Assembly (NCBI GenBank): GCA_945957605.1
Contig: CAMFLR010000007.1
Coordinates: 248,001-312,000 of the forward strand
DNA length: 64,000 bases
Direction of reading: 5' to 3'
Source of the DNA: an uncultured Isosphaeraceae bacterium
GTDB taxonomy: Bacteria; Planctomycetota; Planctomycetia; Isosphaerales; Isosphaeraceae
A program made the translations under genes and the position numbers. Of this stretch, positions 42,257 to 52,567 are shown in pieces. The notes under the pieces are model-generated. The model was not told the origin of the DNA and did no database searches. It saw only the letters and a program-made list of their open reading frames with translations. The stretch's first letter is position 1. Every line of letters begins with the position of its first letter.

Positions 42257-43465
42257 TCAAGTTCCCGCCGCGCGAGCGGTGTTGTGGCGGACGACACGGC
42301 CGTTTCCGGTCGCGACGCGTGGGACGAGCGATGCTGCTCCGAGTTGCCAGAAAAACACGGAAAGCCACGCGCCACCAATTGCTACGGTCGCAACTACGGC
42401 GGAAGCGACCTGGCCGACGTCGATAGCCGGCGTGCGGATACTAGTTGTCGCGGGAACGACGAGCCAGACGATATCGACGACGTGCATGATGAAGACCATG
42501 ACGGCGATGATCATGAGCACTTCTCCCCGGCGCTTCGACTCGCGAAAGAACAGAGCAACGAACGGAAGCGCGAAGTGGAAGATGATAAGTGCAAGAGCGA
42601 CAGCGCCCCAGCCACCACCAGAACGTCGTAAATACCAGGGAATCTCCTCTGTGACGTTTCCACTCCACATGATTAGAAATTGCGAATATGCCATGTAGGC
42701 CCAAAGCATGATGAACGCGAGCATTAGGTTGCCGAGGTCGTTCAAAAGGTCGGGAGTTAAGATCTGGGAAATCGGGGCGATTTTCCGTTTCGCGAGACCC
42801 GCGGAGACGAAGACCACCAGCGTAAATGCCGAGAGTCCTTCGCCGACGATCCAGATCGCACCATAGATCGTAGACGTCCACGAAGGCTCGCGTGACATCG
42901 CCCAATCGACCGCTGCGAATGTCGCTACGAAGAACGTGAGGACCAGACCGGGCCCACTGATGGCCTGAAGCCACCGCAGATGACGAGTGTCGTCTGGCGG
43001 AGCGAAATCCTGTCGACGCGAAAACGTTACGAGCAATGGGCCGAGCGTTGCGAGCGCAAAGAAGTACAAACCCGCTCGAATGTCGAATGCAAGGGGACTG
43101 AGGTAAATACGTTTGTGCGGAGCGATGACCGCGGGATCGGTCCAGGGATAGAGATGTCGCAATCCAAATGTGATCGGCAGGAAGCAGAGTGCCATAAGGG
43201 GGAGTGTGGTAATGCCCGATTCGAGTGGACGACGAATTGCGGTGCCCCACGCACCGCCGACCAAGTGATGAAGAGTAGTGAGCAACAGACAGCCGATACT
43301 AATTCCCGTCCAAAAAAGGAAACCAACCAAATAGCCAGGAAAAAACATGCGAGGCCACCATAGAAGACCCGCGACGCACACTGCGAGTCCGACAATTGCA
43401 ATTAAAATCGCAAGCATAGTAGGACGTTTGAAGATGACGCAATCTTTCAGCTCTTCGGCGTTCAT
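42257..43465 (-). CDS. actF: Alternative complex III, quinol-site subunit ActF
   Basis: 402 residues with about 10 membrane helices: LAILIAIVGLAVCVAGLLWW, YLVGFLFWTGISIGCLLLTTL, then a run of helices including TALCFLPITFGLRHLYPWTDP-type loops. Conserved His in LHHLVGGAWG and MWSGNVTEEIPWYLRR agree with the ActF/PsrC-like subunit of ACIII, a partner of ActC in quinol oxidation and ion translocation. It overlaps actE by an ATGA. Confidence 0.88.
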   Translation of the reverse strand: MNAEELKDCVIFKRPTMLAILIAIVGLAVCVAGLLWWPRMFFPGYLVGFLFWTGISIGCLLLTTLHHLVGGAWGTAIRRPLESGITTLPLMALCFLPITFGLRHLYPWTDPAVIAPHKRIYLSPLAFDIRAGLYFFALATLGPLLVTFSRRQDFAPPDDTRHLRWLQAISGPGLVLTFFVATFAAVDWAMSREPSWTSTIYGAIWIVGEGLSAFTLVVFVSAGLAKRKIAPISQILTPDLLNDLGNLMLAFIMLWAYMAYSQFLIMWSGNVTEEIPWYLRRSGGGWGAVALALIIFHFALPFVALFFRESKRRGEVLMIIAVMVFIMHVVDIVWLVVPATTSIRTPAIDVGQVASAVVATVAIGGAWLSVFFWQLGAASLVPRVATGNGRVVRHNTARAAGT

Positions 43466-44028
43466 CGCGGCGTCTCCGCGAGCTTCTGCCGATCTTCCGC
43501 TGATAGCTGCCTGGTGTCAGCGTGCTGGCTCAATTGAAGAGCGCGAATATACGACGCGATGCACCAACGATCTTTTGTTTCGACGCGTGCCGCAAAAGAG
43601 TACATAGCGCCGTGACCATTGGTAATCACGTCGAAAAAGTGCCCCAGGGGGGCCTTGCGCAAGTCGTCTGAATGAAATGACGGTGGCGGAGTGAAGCCGC
43701 GTTTCACGACAATTCCCTGACCGTCGCCAATTGCTCCGTGGCAAGGTGTGCAAAAGATGACGTATCGTTCTCGACCGCGTTCCAGCACCAGTCGATCGAA
43801 CTGGAACGGCAATCGATCTGCTAGCTTGCCATCCTGAGTACCTGTGTCAAACGCGGTGAGTTCGCGATTTTCTTCATATGCGACGGTGCCTTCGGGCATG
43901 TCTCGTGCGGACGAGGACCCTAAGAGATTGGATCCACCGGAAAGCGGCTTGTACCTGGGCTGATCGTACATATCGTTACGACATCCCGCTGCCACGCCAA
44001 TTGTTAGTAAAATACAAGCCCACCGCAT
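43462..44028 (-). CDS. actE: Alternative complex III, mono-haem cytochrome c ActE (lipoprotein)
   Basis: 188 residues. I choose the ATG at 44028 rather than 44046: AGAGG lies 8 nt before it and a lipoprotein signal follows at once (MRWACILLTIGVAAGC, lipid-modified Cys at the end of the lipobox). One haem site CTPCH in RYVIFCTPCHGAIGDGQG; a distal Met (GHGAMYSF) may be the sixth ligand. ActE accepts electrons within ACIII and passes them toward the oxidase. The alternative start at 44046 would overlap the actD stop in a TAATG junction. Confidence 0.88.
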   Translation of the reverse strand: MRWACILLTIGVAAGCRNDMYDQPRYKPLSGGSNLLGSSSARDMPEGTVAYEENRELTAFDTGTQDGKLADRLPFQFDRLVLERGRERYVIFCTPCHGAIGDGQGIVVKRGFTPPPSFHSDDLRKAPLGHFFDVITNGHGAMYSFAARVETKDRWCIASYIRALQLSQHADTRQLSAEDRQKLAETPR

Positions 44029-44045
44029 GACTAAGACCTCTGACA

Positions 44046-44591
44046 TTATGCGGGGACGACGGTGGTACGAATTGGCCGGAGCGTTTCGAGCATCGTGACC
44101 ACACGGCCAGATTCAAACAGCGGGTCAGTGGCCATGACGCAGAGAAAGAATCTGTCGCGAGTCGCACGCTCAAATCCGGGTACAGCGAACACGGGGTGAT
44201 GGGGACGAGGGAGTCCGTTGAGACCGAGCATCCCCAGTACGGCCGCAAAAGCCGCGCCAAGAATGATCAATTCAAATGTAATGGGGAGGTACATCGGCCA
44301 GCTATGAAATGGTCGGCCGCCGACGTTGATGGGATAGTCAACATTCGTGGCATACCAGAGCATGAAGTAGCCACCAATTCCTCCCGCAAGGCCGCCCAAA
44401 AGCACGACAAGGGGAATTCGGTTGCGACGAAATTCGAGCACTTGCGCGAGCCCTTCGACAGGGAACGGGGTGTACGCGTCAAGATGAGTGAAGCCTTCGC
44501 GTCGCGCCGTCTCGGCGGCAATCAGCAATTCTTCGGGAGAGGCGAATTCGGCGATCAAGCCGTAGTTGCGGGCCTCTATTTGGGGCTTCAT
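44046..44591 (-). CDS. actD: Alternative complex III subunit ActD (DUF3341)
   Basis: 181 residues. Cytoplasmic N-terminus with YGLIAEFASPEELLIAAETAR and GFTHLDAYTPFPVEGL, the signature of DUF3341, then two membrane helices (PLVVLLGGLAGGIGGYFMLWY; TFELIILGAAFAAVLGMLGL). PRPHHPVF follows. It is a structural subunit between the membrane and cytoplasmic parts of ACIII. Starts in an ATGA overlap with actC. Confidence 0.92.
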   Translation of the reverse strand: MKPQIEARNYGLIAEFASPEELLIAAETARREGFTHLDAYTPFPVEGLAQVLEFRRNRIPLVVLLGGLAGGIGGYFMLWYATNVDYPINVGGRPFHSWPMYLPITFELIILGAAFAAVLGMLGLNGLPRPHHPVFAVPGFERATRDRFFLCVMATDPLFESGRVVTMLETLRPIRTTVVPA

Positions 44592-46006
44592 GGCTCGGCT
44601 CCTTCCTGTATTGCTGGTTGGGAAGGATTGGCCTCAGTGGCCTCGTCGGCATGATGCACGAGTTCGCGCATTTCAGCCATCGAAATGACGGGTAGGAATC
44701 TCACGAAGATAAAGAGCAGCGTAGCGAAGAGACCGATGGATCCATAGAACGTGGCGTAGTCCCAGAACGTTCCGTGATACACATCCCATGATGAAGGCAG
44801 ATAGTCTTTGTGCAGGCTCGTCACAATAATCACGTAACGTTCCAGCCACATGCCGACATTAACCACAATCGAAATACACCAAACGAGCCAAACGTTTCGC
44901 CGCGCGGCCGGTAGCCAAAGAATTTGTACGACGGTGCAGTTCGAGGCGATCAGCATCCAGTATGTATGAGAATAATCGCCGAACGGGCGTTCCTGAAGAA
45001 GCATAAACCGTTCGTATGGGTTATCCCCGTACCATGCAAAGAATGCCTCCATGACATAGCCGTACGTGACGATCAGGCCGGTTGCGAGGAGCACCTTTGC
45101 CATGTTGTCCACATGGCGTTCTGTAATGAAATCTTCGAGACTATATGCTTTCCGCAGAGGCAGCGCGAGCGTAAGCACCATTGCGAAACCGGAATAGATC
45201 GCACCGGCGACGAAGTAGGGCGGGAAGATTGTCGAATGCCAACCGGGCATAATCGCGAGGGCGAAATCCCAACTCACGATGGTGTGAACGGAGACGACAA
45301 GCGGCGTTGCCAGCGCGGCGAGAAGCAAGTAAGCCGTTTGGTAACGTGCCCAGTGACGGGCGGACCCACGCCAGCCCATTGCGAGAATGCCGTAGCCGAT
45401 TTGGGCAAATCGATTCCTGGCGCGATCGCGCAAGGTGGCGACATCGGGAATGAGACCAACGTACCAGAACAGAAGTGACACTGTTGCGTATGTCGAAACC
45501 GCGAACGCATCCCATACGAGCGGACTTCGCCATTGCGGCCACATGTCCATTGTGTTTGGGTAAGGGAAGAGCCAGTAGAACAGCCACCATCTTCCCATAT
45601 GGATAAGGGGAAAGAGACCCGCGCAGCTTACGGCAAACAGTGTCATCGCTTCAGCGAAGCGGTTGATTGACGTGCGCCATTGTTGTTTGAGTAACAAAAG
45701 GATTGCCGAGATGAGTGTTCCTGCGTGTCCAATGCCGATCCACCAGACGAAGTTAACAATGGCGAATCCCCACATCACCGGGGTTCGCACGCCCCAAATG
45801 CCGACACCTGCACTCAGGAGATAAGCCAGTGAGACGAAAAGCACATTGACCAGGAAGAAGGCCAGAAGAAAACCTACCCACCAGCGGCGTCCTGTCTTTT
45901 TACGTAGGACGATGGCGCTGATCTTGTCGGTAACCGTGGCATAGGTGTGGCCAGGGGCGAGCACAGGCTCACTTGATTCGGCTGAGGGCGCGGTGGAACT
46001 GGCCAT
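44588..46006 (-). CDS. actC: Alternative complex III, NrfD-like quinol-site subunit ActC
   Basis: 472 residues with ten helices of the NrfD/PsrC family. Landmarks: FVWWIGIGHAGTLISAILLL, FPLIHMGRWWLFYWLFPYPNTM, VGLIPDVATLRDRA, and HTIVSWDFALAIMPGWHSTIFPPYF, all conserved in ActC. It binds menaquinol or ubiquinol at the periplasmic side together with the iron-sulfur subunit ActB. Starts 4 bp after actB and overlaps actD by an ATGA. Confidence 0.93.
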   Translation of the reverse strand: MASSTAPSAESSEPVLAPGHTYATVTDKISAIVLRKKTGRRWWVGFLLAFFLVNVLFVSLAYLLSAGVGIWGVRTPVMWGFAIVNFVWWIGIGHAGTLISAILLLLKQQWRTSINRFAEAMTLFAVSCAGLFPLIHMGRWWLFYWLFPYPNTMDMWPQWRSPLVWDAFAVSTYATVSLLFWYVGLIPDVATLRDRARNRFAQIGYGILAMGWRGSARHWARYQTAYLLLAALATPLVVSVHTIVSWDFALAIMPGWHSTIFPPYFVAGAIYSGFAMVLTLALPLRKAYSLEDFITERHVDNMAKVLLATGLIVTYGYVMEAFFAWYGDNPYERFMLLQERPFGDYSHTYWMLIASNCTVVQILWLPAARRNVWLVWCISIVVNVGMWLERYVIIVTSLHKDYLPSSWDVYHGTFWDYATFYGSIGLFATLLFIFVRFLPVISMAEMRELVHHADEATEANPSQPAIQEGAEP

Positions 46007-46010
46007 TGCC

Positions 46011-48953
46011 TTATTCCTCGGCCTTCGGATTGGTGAGCTTGGCCAGATAAGTCGTTCGCGGTCGCGTATTCAATTCTTCGAGCAGGCCGTAGTCGCGCGG
46101 ATCCTGCTTCGCCTTTGAAACAGCACTCGTTTTGTCGTTCAAATCGCCGAACACAATTGCGCGAGTAGGGCAAGCCGCCTGGCAGGCTGTCATGAACTCG
46201 CCATCTCGGATCGGGCGATCTTCTTTCTCGACGTTGATGCGGTGTTCAACGATGCGCTGCACGCAGTATGTGCATTTTTCCATCACGCCGCGGGTACGTA
46301 CTGTGACTTCGGGATTATGCAACAGTTTGAGGTTGTCGGGCTGGTTCTCGGTGTATCCAAAGTAATTGAAGCGGCGCACCTTGTAGGGGCAGTTGTTGCC
46401 ACAATACCGCGTGCCAACGCAACGGTTGTAAACCATCACGTTCAACCCTTCGGAGTCGTGTACCGTCGCATTCACAGGGCAAACGAGTTCGCATGGTGCG
46501 TTTTCGCAATGCATGCAGGGAACAGGCTGATGATAGATCGCGTCGGGTGAATTGGGATCGTCACCCTCGTAGTAGCGATCGACGCGAATCCAGTGCATCG
46601 CACGGCCTGCCGCCACTTCATCCTTGCCAACCACAGGAATATTGTTCTCCGTCTGGCAGGCTGTGACACATGCGTTACAACCAATGCAACGATTCAAGTT
46701 GATCGACATGCCCCATTTGTGGCCGTCATATGGGTGACCAGGATAGAGGCTTAAGCCACCGTGCTCGGGATTCTCATGATGATCAGCGAATTGTGGATTC
46801 GCGCGAAATTCTTCGAAGGTTGTGGCGCGGACAAGGTCGCGGCCAGCCATGTTGTGAAAGTGTTGGGTGGTCGCGAGCGGATGGTGCGATTGCGTTGGTT
46901 TGATTTCAACGCCGTCGCCGTGCCATAGCGTTGTTGACGTCCGCAAAGCATAGGCGTTGAAACCCTGTCCCGAACCGACGCGACCGGCTTGGGTACGGCC
47001 GTAGCCGAGCGAGAGCGTCATCGAGCCCGACGCATGTCCAGGGTCAATCCACACCGATGTGCGAAGAGTGGACGCCTTGAATGTTAGTTCGACGACCTGT
47101 TCGTTTCGAAGTTGCCAACGCGAAGCATCCGCCGGGGAGATGCGTAGGGCGTTGTCCCACGTGAGCTTCGTAATAGGCTTCGGGAGTTCTTGTAACCAAC
47201 CGCTATTCGCAAACTGCCCGTCCCAAATGGTGGAGTCGGGGCGGAAACAGATTTCGAGGGCGGAAGCTTCAGGATGCTTCTGATCTGCCTCCAAAAGCTC
47301 GGCAAGCGCTTTCGGCTTTACATCCACTCTCTTTGCATTGGAACCGGCAACGACGCCGTCGTGAACGGCGGCTCGCCATGCTGCGTCGAAGCCAGATTTC
47401 ATCACGCCTTGCCAGTATTTGCGCACCAGGTTAAGCGAAGATTCGTTCAAGCGGCCCAGCAAGCTCGCGATGACCTGCGCTGTGGTCTGGCCTTCATAGA
47501 GCGGTTTGATCAATGGTTGCTGGATCGTGGCAGATCCATCGAAGGCGCGAATATCATTCCACGATTCAAGAAAATGAGCCTGAGGCAAGTGCCAGGCGCA
47601 AAGCTGGGCGGTCTCGTCTGCGTAAGGTCCAAGATGAATTGACGTATGACCACCGCTATCCATGAGCTTCAATGAGCGCTTGAAGTCGAGATCGATTGGT
47701 GCGTCGTATCCCGGGTTCACACCAAGCATCAGGAGTAGCGAGACTTTGCCTGCCGCGATGTCGCTTGTAAGCGTGGCGAGTGACGATTCATCGTTGATGG
47801 GCGAAGCGCAGACGGCGTCGTGATAAGTCACAGTTTTGCCGGATGAATCGAGCAAGGCGTTGATCGCATGTGCCAGAGCATGGACCTCGGCCGGCTGCGA
47901 TTCGCCCACGAGCACGAGCGACTTGCCTCGATGGGATTTCAGGTCGGAAGCCAGAGAAGCGACCCATGAACCGTGTGGAGTTTCGGCGGCGATTTCATTT
48001 CCCTGGAGTGATTGCGCAAGCATCCGGGCGATCGATGCGACTTCCGATGCACGAACCGCCAGCCTGTGATCGGCCATTGCGCCTGTGATCGTTGGGGCGG
48101 GTTCTGCGACATACAGGCGGTTCATGCCACGTTGGTCATTTGGCTCACGCCGGTCGGCGAACCGACGCGCATCGCGGAGGCGAGCTGGTCCCCAGGCGAG
48201 GAAGTCGGCATCGAGCGACACGATCACATCTGCATTTTCGAGGTGCGAAATCGCTTCGACCTCGCGCCCGAATGCCTGGATCGCTCCCAGGCGGGTGTTT
48301 CGGCGGCCGACGGGATCGTGCGCATGCCAGCGGGCGGCAGGGTAGGCTGCTTGCAATTCACGCATTAAAGCCGCGACGGTTGGCGACGTCACTGTGCCGG
48401 TGAGAATTCGCAGGCCGTCGCCTTTCGTGGCTTTTAGACGCGTCATCTCATTCGTCAAGAATGCGTGAAAGTCATTCCATGTGCTGACTCGGCCGCGATG
48501 GAGCACGACCTGGGATCGATCGCGATCATAGAGGTCGAGCACGGCGGCTTGAGAGAACGAATCGGCCGCGCCAAGGCTTGCGGGGTGGGCTGGGTTGCCT
48601 TCGATTCGGCTTGGGCGCCCTTCGTGGCTCTCCACCAGAACACCGACACCAAATCCATCGAGTGGGACGGCTGTTGCGAAGTGCAGAGGCTTACCCGGAG
48701 TAATGCGCGGCGGCTGCGTTACGTAGGGGACGATCTCTTCGGCTGGTTGATAGGCACAACCCGTTACGCCGGCCAGCGCGAGCGATGCTGCCATGACTCG
48801 GAGAAATTGACGGCGGGTTGTCGGGTCGAGAAACTGGGGCGCCGTAGAGGGAAATTCACGAACGAGCAAATCATGGAACTCGTCGGAATCGGCCAGTTCT
48901 TCGAGGCTGCGCCAGAGCGTGCGGCCGTGTTCGTGAGTCGATAGATCCTTCAT
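46011..48953 (-). CDS. actB: Alternative complex III, molybdopterin-like / iron-sulfur subunit ActB
   Basis: 980 residues from the ATG at 48953, which shares ATGA with the actA stop; a GTG three codons upstream is possible. A Tat signal is seen well inside ([22 protein letters not shown]), as in other ActB proteins. About residues 70-720 are a molybdopterin-oxidoreductase-like domain without cofactor-binding Cys/Ser; ACIII ActB is known to lack molybdenum. The C-terminal part has four cubane motifs: [38 protein letters not shown] and CTYCVQ...CQAACP. It carries electrons from quinol to the haem subunits. Confidence 0.93.
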   Translation of the reverse strand: MKDLSTHEHGRTLWRSLEELADSDEFHDLLVREFPSTAPQFLDPTTRRQFLRVMAASLALAGVTGCAYQPAEEIVPYVTQPPRITPGKPLHFATAVPLDGFGVGVLVESHEGRPSRIEGNPAHPASLGAADSFSQAAVLDLYDRDRSQVVLHRGRVSTWNDFHAFLTNEMTRLKATKGDGLRILTGTVTSPTVAALMRELQAAYPAARWHAHDPVGRRNTRLGAIQAFGREVEAISHLENADVIVSLDADFLAWGPARLRDARRFADRREPNDQRGMNRLYVAEPAPTITGAMADHRLAVRASEVASIARMLAQSLQGNEIAAETPHGSWVASLASDLKSHRGKSLVLVGESQPAEVHALAHAINALLDSSGKTVTYHDAVCASPINDESSLATLTSDIAAGKVSLLLMLGVNPGYDAPIDLDFKRSLKLMDSGGHTSIHLGPYADETAQLCAWHLPQAHFLESWNDIRAFDGSATIQQPLIKPLYEGQTTAQVIASLLGRLNESSLNLVRKYWQGVMKSGFDAAWRAAVHDGVVAGSNAKRVDVKPKALAELLEADQKHPEASALEICFRPDSTIWDGQFANSGWLQELPKPITKLTWDNALRISPADASRWQLRNEQVVELTFKASTLRTSVWIDPGHASGSMTLSLGYGRTQAGRVGSGQGFNAYALRTSTTLWHGDGVEIKPTQSHHPLATTQHFHNMAGRDLVRATTFEEFRANPQFADHHENPEHGGLSLYPGHPYDGHKWGMSINLNRCIGCNACVTACQTENNIPVVGKDEVAAGRAMHWIRVDRYYEGDDPNSPDAIYHQPVPCMHCENAPCELVCPVNATVHDSEGLNVMVYNRCVGTRYCGNNCPYKVRRFNYFGYTENQPDNLKLLHNPEVTVRTRGVMEKCTYCVQRIVEHRINVEKEDRPIRDGEFMTACQAACPTRAIVFGDLNDKTSAVSKAKQDPRDYGLLEELNTRPRTTYLAKLTNPKAEE

Positions 48954-49612
48954 CGATGACACACCGAGCAGTTAGTGAGAAAGTAGGCCGAAGGGACATG
49001 ATTTTGCTCGACGATTTTCTTGCCCACAGCGTTTTGCTCAGAAGAAGCGAGGTGGTAATTCATGTTGAAGGCTTCTGTCGGTGGTCGCAGTTTTTCTTCA
49101 GGATGTCTGTGACAATCGAGGCACCATTCCATCGTCAGGGGCTCAGCCTTGTATGTGAGCGGCATTTCATCAATCCGCCCGTGGCATGTCGCGCAGCCGA
49201 CTCCCTTTTTCACGTGAATGCTGTGGTCGAAATAGACAAAGTCGGGGAGGTCGTGTACGCGTCGCCACCGGATCGGCTGGTTGTGAGCGAGACTTTGGCG
49301 CACCTGGACGAGAGCGGGACTATCTTTCCAAATCTGCGAATGGCAAGTCATGCACGTGTAAGTTGGTGGAACGTTCGCAAATGCCGAGGTTTCGACAGTT
49401 GTGTGACAGAATCGGCAATCGATACCAAGCTCGCCGGAATGATGGGCGTGACTGAACGCAATGGGCTGATCGATGCTGACGTTGACCTTGGTTTGATAGG
49501 ACGACCGCATGAACAGGTAGCCCAGTATTAGCAGTCCCACAACACCGATTGCCGCGCCGAATACGGACAGGCGGGAGAGCGTGTTGAAGCTGGGATGAAA
49601 GATCTGGGGCAT
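48950..49612 (-). CDS. actA: Alternative complex III, pentahaem cytochrome c ActA
   Basis: 220 residues. One N-terminal helix (FGAAIGVVGLLILGYLFM) anchors it. Five CxxCH motifs: CRFCH, CMTCH, CATCH, CLDCH and CSVCH, exactly the ActA set, with extra His (FSHAHHSG, YFDHSIHV) as distal ligands. The arrangement, followed by actB through an ATGA overlap, makes this the first gene of the operon. It accepts electrons from ActB and hands them on. The promoter must lie in the 271 bp upstream; no clear -35/-10 pair was found. Confidence 0.95.
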   Translation of the reverse strand: MPQIFHPSFNTLSRLSVFGAAIGVVGLLILGYLFMRSSYQTKVNVSIDQPIAFSHAHHSGELGIDCRFCHTTVETSAFANVPPTYTCMTCHSQIWKDSPALVQVRQSLAHNQPIRWRRVHDLPDFVYFDHSIHVKKGVGCATCHGRIDEMPLTYKAEPLTMEWCLDCHRHPEEKLRPPTEAFNMNYHLASSEQNAVGKKIVEQNHVPSAYFLTNCSVCHR

Positions 49613-49883
49613 GAATTAACGCACTCCGAAAGAGCGTGCGCAAAGCCAATGGCTCGAAGGTTCGCGTCAAGAGTTGATCGATTGTCAGCAAGCCGAATGC
49701 CGCAAAAGCTCGCGAATAGCGCCAGCTATCGAAATGTGTGATTGCAATGCGCGAATTGAAAACGATTGTTCTTACAGTGCATTTGGCAAGAAAACGTACT
49801 TGGCGAATTTCGATGCTCTTGCTGACCACCAATGAAAGTTATCGCTTCGCGCACTGGAAAGCTCATCCATGCGCAGAGCCCTG

Positions 49884-50087
49884 CTACATGCTGTGATTCT
49901 TGATGTAACGGCGCAACTCAGGTGCGAACAGACTCCAGGCGAGCAATCCCAACCCGACGATTACGACGCCCGCCACGACTATGTGTTTTGGTTCCAGATG
50001 CGAATTGTTGTGCGCGACCGATTGATGGGTATCTTGGGCGTGTTCAGGGGGAAACCAATTTCCGTGACGTGAAGCGATTGCTACCAT
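49884..50087 (-). CDS. Small single-helix membrane protein upstream of actA
   Basis: 67 residues from the ATG at 50087, with AGGAG 8 nt upstream; a TTG two codons earlier is not needed. A His/Asn-rich hydrophilic half (HAQDTHQSVAHNNSH) is followed by one helix (HIVVAGVVIVGLGLLAWSLF) and the end APELRRYIKNHSM. That ending resembles the short bacterial family DUF6893, whose members close with a helix and an RRYxxxxSM-like tail; this is a by-eye resemblance. It is on the same strand as the ACIII operon, 271 bp upstream of actA. Function unknown. Confidence 0.6.
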   Translation of the reverse strand: MVAIASRHGNWFPPEHAQDTHQSVAHNNSHLEPKHIVVAGVVIVGLGLLAWSLFAPELRRYIKNHSM

Positions 50088-50622
50088 CGCCAAGTCTCCT
50101 TTGGAGGGATGAACTGGTTGGAAGCGTCTTGATTGATGAGAAAATCTCTCGTCTGCAAGAAGACGTCTCCTGGCGTCCAGAAGCAGCCAGATCTTTGTTA
50201 ATACCTTGTCAGCGAAAGGACATTTGGAAAGACGAAATCCATGGGCTGTTTCAGTCGTCGCCCATGGTCAGTCCCGAATGGTCGACTCGAAGCGAAAGAA
50301 TCTCGGACCTGATCACGGGTTCATGTAATTGAGTCCATTGCGCACACGGAATCAAAAAGTGGGCGAATTGCGTACCACGACAAATGCAAAAGGCCGGAAC
50401 TCTCGATTCAAGCTCGAAGTTGGAAGCTGCCAGAGCTAAGCGGGACGCGAGGCGTTTTTCTCGGAATCGCTCCAAATTGCTTGAGGTCACTTGGCTCGGC
50501 GATTCCGCTGAGATAGCCTGATGCAGTCGTGCCGTTGATTGGCGAGTTCGTGGAGTTCGCGACAATTTCCGTTGCGCGAGTTCGCGGTGCATCGTCGCTT
50601 CTTTGCAAGATGAATTCCACAA
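50088..50622. other. Divergent intergenic region, no gene seen
   Basis: 535 bp between the small membrane protein (leftward) and the sugar-acid operon (rightward). Promoters for both must be here. I see no strong -35/-10 pair, hairpin with T-run, or credible small gene; the longest frames overlap neighbours or lack start signals. Confidence 0.4.
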
Positions 50623-51426
50623 ATGAATACAAGGGCAATTGTTGCGCTCAGACGTAAGCTAGCATCTGGTGAGCCGGCGTTTGGCCTTTGGGTGACGCTC
50701 GAGTCGCCGAGCATTACCGAGATGGCGGTTGCGCTTGGGCTTGATTGGGTGGTGATCGACGCAGAACACGGCCATCTCGACTGGGGAAATATCGTCGCGC
50801 ATTTGCGCGCGGTGGTGCGGAGTGAAACCGTTGCGATGGTGCGAATCGCGACGCTCGATCGTGCTCTGATCAAGCGCGCGCTTGACCTCGGTGCCGATGG
50901 CGTCGTTGTGCCGTGGGTTGAAAGCGAAGAAGAGTTGCGTGCGGCGGTAAGCTTTGCCCGATATCCGGCGGAAGGCGTTCGCGGGATTGGGGCCGAGCGC
51001 GCTACGGGTTGGGGCGAGTGTTTCGTCGAACACGCGAACGAAGCGAATGAGCATGTTCTTGTAGTTCCCATCATCGAAACAGTGAGTGCGCAGGAACAGG
51101 TGAGTCAAATGTGCGCGGTCGATGGCGTCGACATCTTTTTCTTCGGCCCGGCCGACTATTCTTCGTCTGCCGGCTATCGCGGCCATTGGGAAGGGCCGGG
51201 CGTTGCCGAGCAGATCCTGGCGATGAAGAATGAGATTCGGGATGCGGGGAAGTTCTGCGGAGTTGTCGCTGCTGGGAACGCGAACCTGCGCGAGCGAGTA
51301 GAGCAGGGGTTTCAAATGCTGGCTATCGGGCTCGATTGCGGCCTTTTGCTCCGATCAATTCATGACGCACTTGGAGCGGTGGGCCGAGACCGCCGCATTC
51401 GCGCAAGTTTTCAGGTTGAAGACTAG
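50623..51426 (+). CDS. HpcH/HpaI-family class II aldolase
   Basis: 267 residues. TIM-barrel aldolase: GLWVTLESPSITEMAVALGLDWVVIDAEHGHLDW, the typical start with the catalytic His/Asp area; VPWVESEEELRAAVSFARYP; VPIIETVSAQEQ (metal Glu) and FFFGPADYSSSAG (metal Asp). Family members cleave 2-keto-3-deoxy sugar acids or 4-hydroxy-2-oxo acids to pyruvate plus an aldehyde; RhmA (2-keto-3-deoxy-L-rhamnonate aldolase) is the closest functional idea, because a RhaT-type transporter is in the same operon. First gene of the five-gene + strand operon. Confidence 0.85.
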   Translation: MNTRAIVALRRKLASGEPAFGLWVTLESPSITEMAVALGLDWVVIDAEHGHLDWGNIVAHLRAVVRSETVAMVRIATLDRALIKRALDLGADGVVVPWVESEEELRAAVSFARYPAEGVRGIGAERATGWGECFVEHANEANEHVLVVPIIETVSAQEQVSQMCAVDGVDIFFFGPADYSSSAGYRGHWEGPGVAEQILAMKNEIRDAGKFCGVVAAGNANLRERVEQGFQMLAIGLDCGLLLRSIHDALGAVGRDRRIRASFQVED

Positions 51427-51510
51427 ATCGCTCGGTGCGGGGGAAAACGGGCCGACGTCGAATTCATCGAGCGATATTCGCAGGCGAAGTAATTAGTCAG
51501 GAACGTCGAA

Positions 51511-52563
51511 ATGAGTATTGAGACAGATCGATTCCGGGTTGCACTGACAGCAGACTTTTTTGGGGCCGATGGCGGCACGCGATATCCGGATATTGGCCTC
51601 TCCGTGTTCGAGGGGCATAACCATCTCGAATGGACGAAGCTCAGCGAGCATCGCACGCCGATTGCGCACGACCAGATCGAAGGAGTGCAGGGCGTCATCG
51701 TGCTGACACCTGCCGTGTCGGCCGAAACGGTATCGCGCAGCGAGAATCTGCTGGCGATCGGCCGGTTTGGCGTTGGTTATGACGCTGTGGACGTCGACGC
51801 GTGCTCGCGCGCGAATGTCGCGGTTTTCATTACCACCGGGGCCGTCGATCGTTCGGTTGCCGAAGCAACCGTCGGATGGATGATTGCGCTTACGCATCAT
51901 ATGCGAATCAAGGATTCGCTTGTGCGAACGGGGGAATGGGATACGAGATCGCGTTACATGGGGAAAGAACTACGAGATCGCACATTTGGCGCGGTTGGCT
52001 TTGGAGGAATTGGCCGTGCGACGGTAGGTTTGCTGCGCGGTTTCGGCATGAAGACGCCACTTGTGTTTGACCCCTATCTCAACCCGGACGCCGCGGCAAA
52101 GCTTGGCGTTCGCGCGGTCTCGCTTGACGAGCTGATGAGTGACGCGGACTTCGTTTCGATTCACTGTCCGCTCACAAAGGAAACGCGCGGCTTGATCGGC
52201 GCAAGCGAGTTGGGATTGATGAAGCCGGATGCGTATCTGATCAACACGGCGCGAGGAGGCATCGTCGATGAAGATGCCCTCTATTCCGCCCTTGCCGAAG
52301 GGCGAATCGCCGGTGCCGCACTCGATTGTTTTGCGAGTGAACCAGTTCTAACGCCCCACCGATTTGGCACGCTTGAGAACGTTCTCCTCGCGCCGCATAG
52401 TATCGCCTGGACTGACGAACTCTTCCGCGATATCGGACGTGCGGTATGTGGTGGAATGCTCGATCTGTCGCTGGGAAAAGTTCCAAACGGCTGCGTGAAT
52501 CCGGCTGTGTTTGACAAGCCTGAATTCCAGGAAAAATGGGCACGATTGCGGGCGAGGAGTTGA
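51511..52563 (+). CDS. D-2-hydroxyacid dehydrogenase (phosphoglycerate dehydrogenase-like)
   Basis: 350 residues, ATG with AGGA 8 nt upstream. NAD-binding Rossmann motif GFGGIGRA, catalytic Arg in NTARGGIVDE, Glu in CFASEP and His in APHSIAW make a complete active site of the family. Length and wording match D-isomer specific 2-hydroxyacid dehydrogenases that act on 2-oxo or hydroxy sugar acids. In this operon it could reduce or oxidise a sugar-acid product such as glyoxylate, lactate or a 2-ketoacid; the substrate is not read from sequence. It lies 84 bp after the aldolase and 4 bp before the SDR. Confidence 0.85.
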   Translation: MSIETDRFRVALTADFFGADGGTRYPDIGLSVFEGHNHLEWTKLSEHRTPIAHDQIEGVQGVIVLTPAVSAETVSRSENLLAIGRFGVGYDAVDVDACSRANVAVFITTGAVDRSVAEATVGWMIALTHHMRIKDSLVRTGEWDTRSRYMGKELRDRTFGAVGFGGIGRATVGLLRGFGMKTPLVFDPYLNPDAAAKLGVRAVSLDELMSDADFVSIHCPLTKETRGLIGASELGLMKPDAYLINTARGGIVDEDALYSALAEGRIAGAALDCFASEPVLTPHRFGTLENVLLAPHSIAWTDELFRDIGRAVCGGMLDLSLGKVPNGCVNPAVFDKPEFQEKWARLRARS

Positions 52564-52567
52564 CGAG

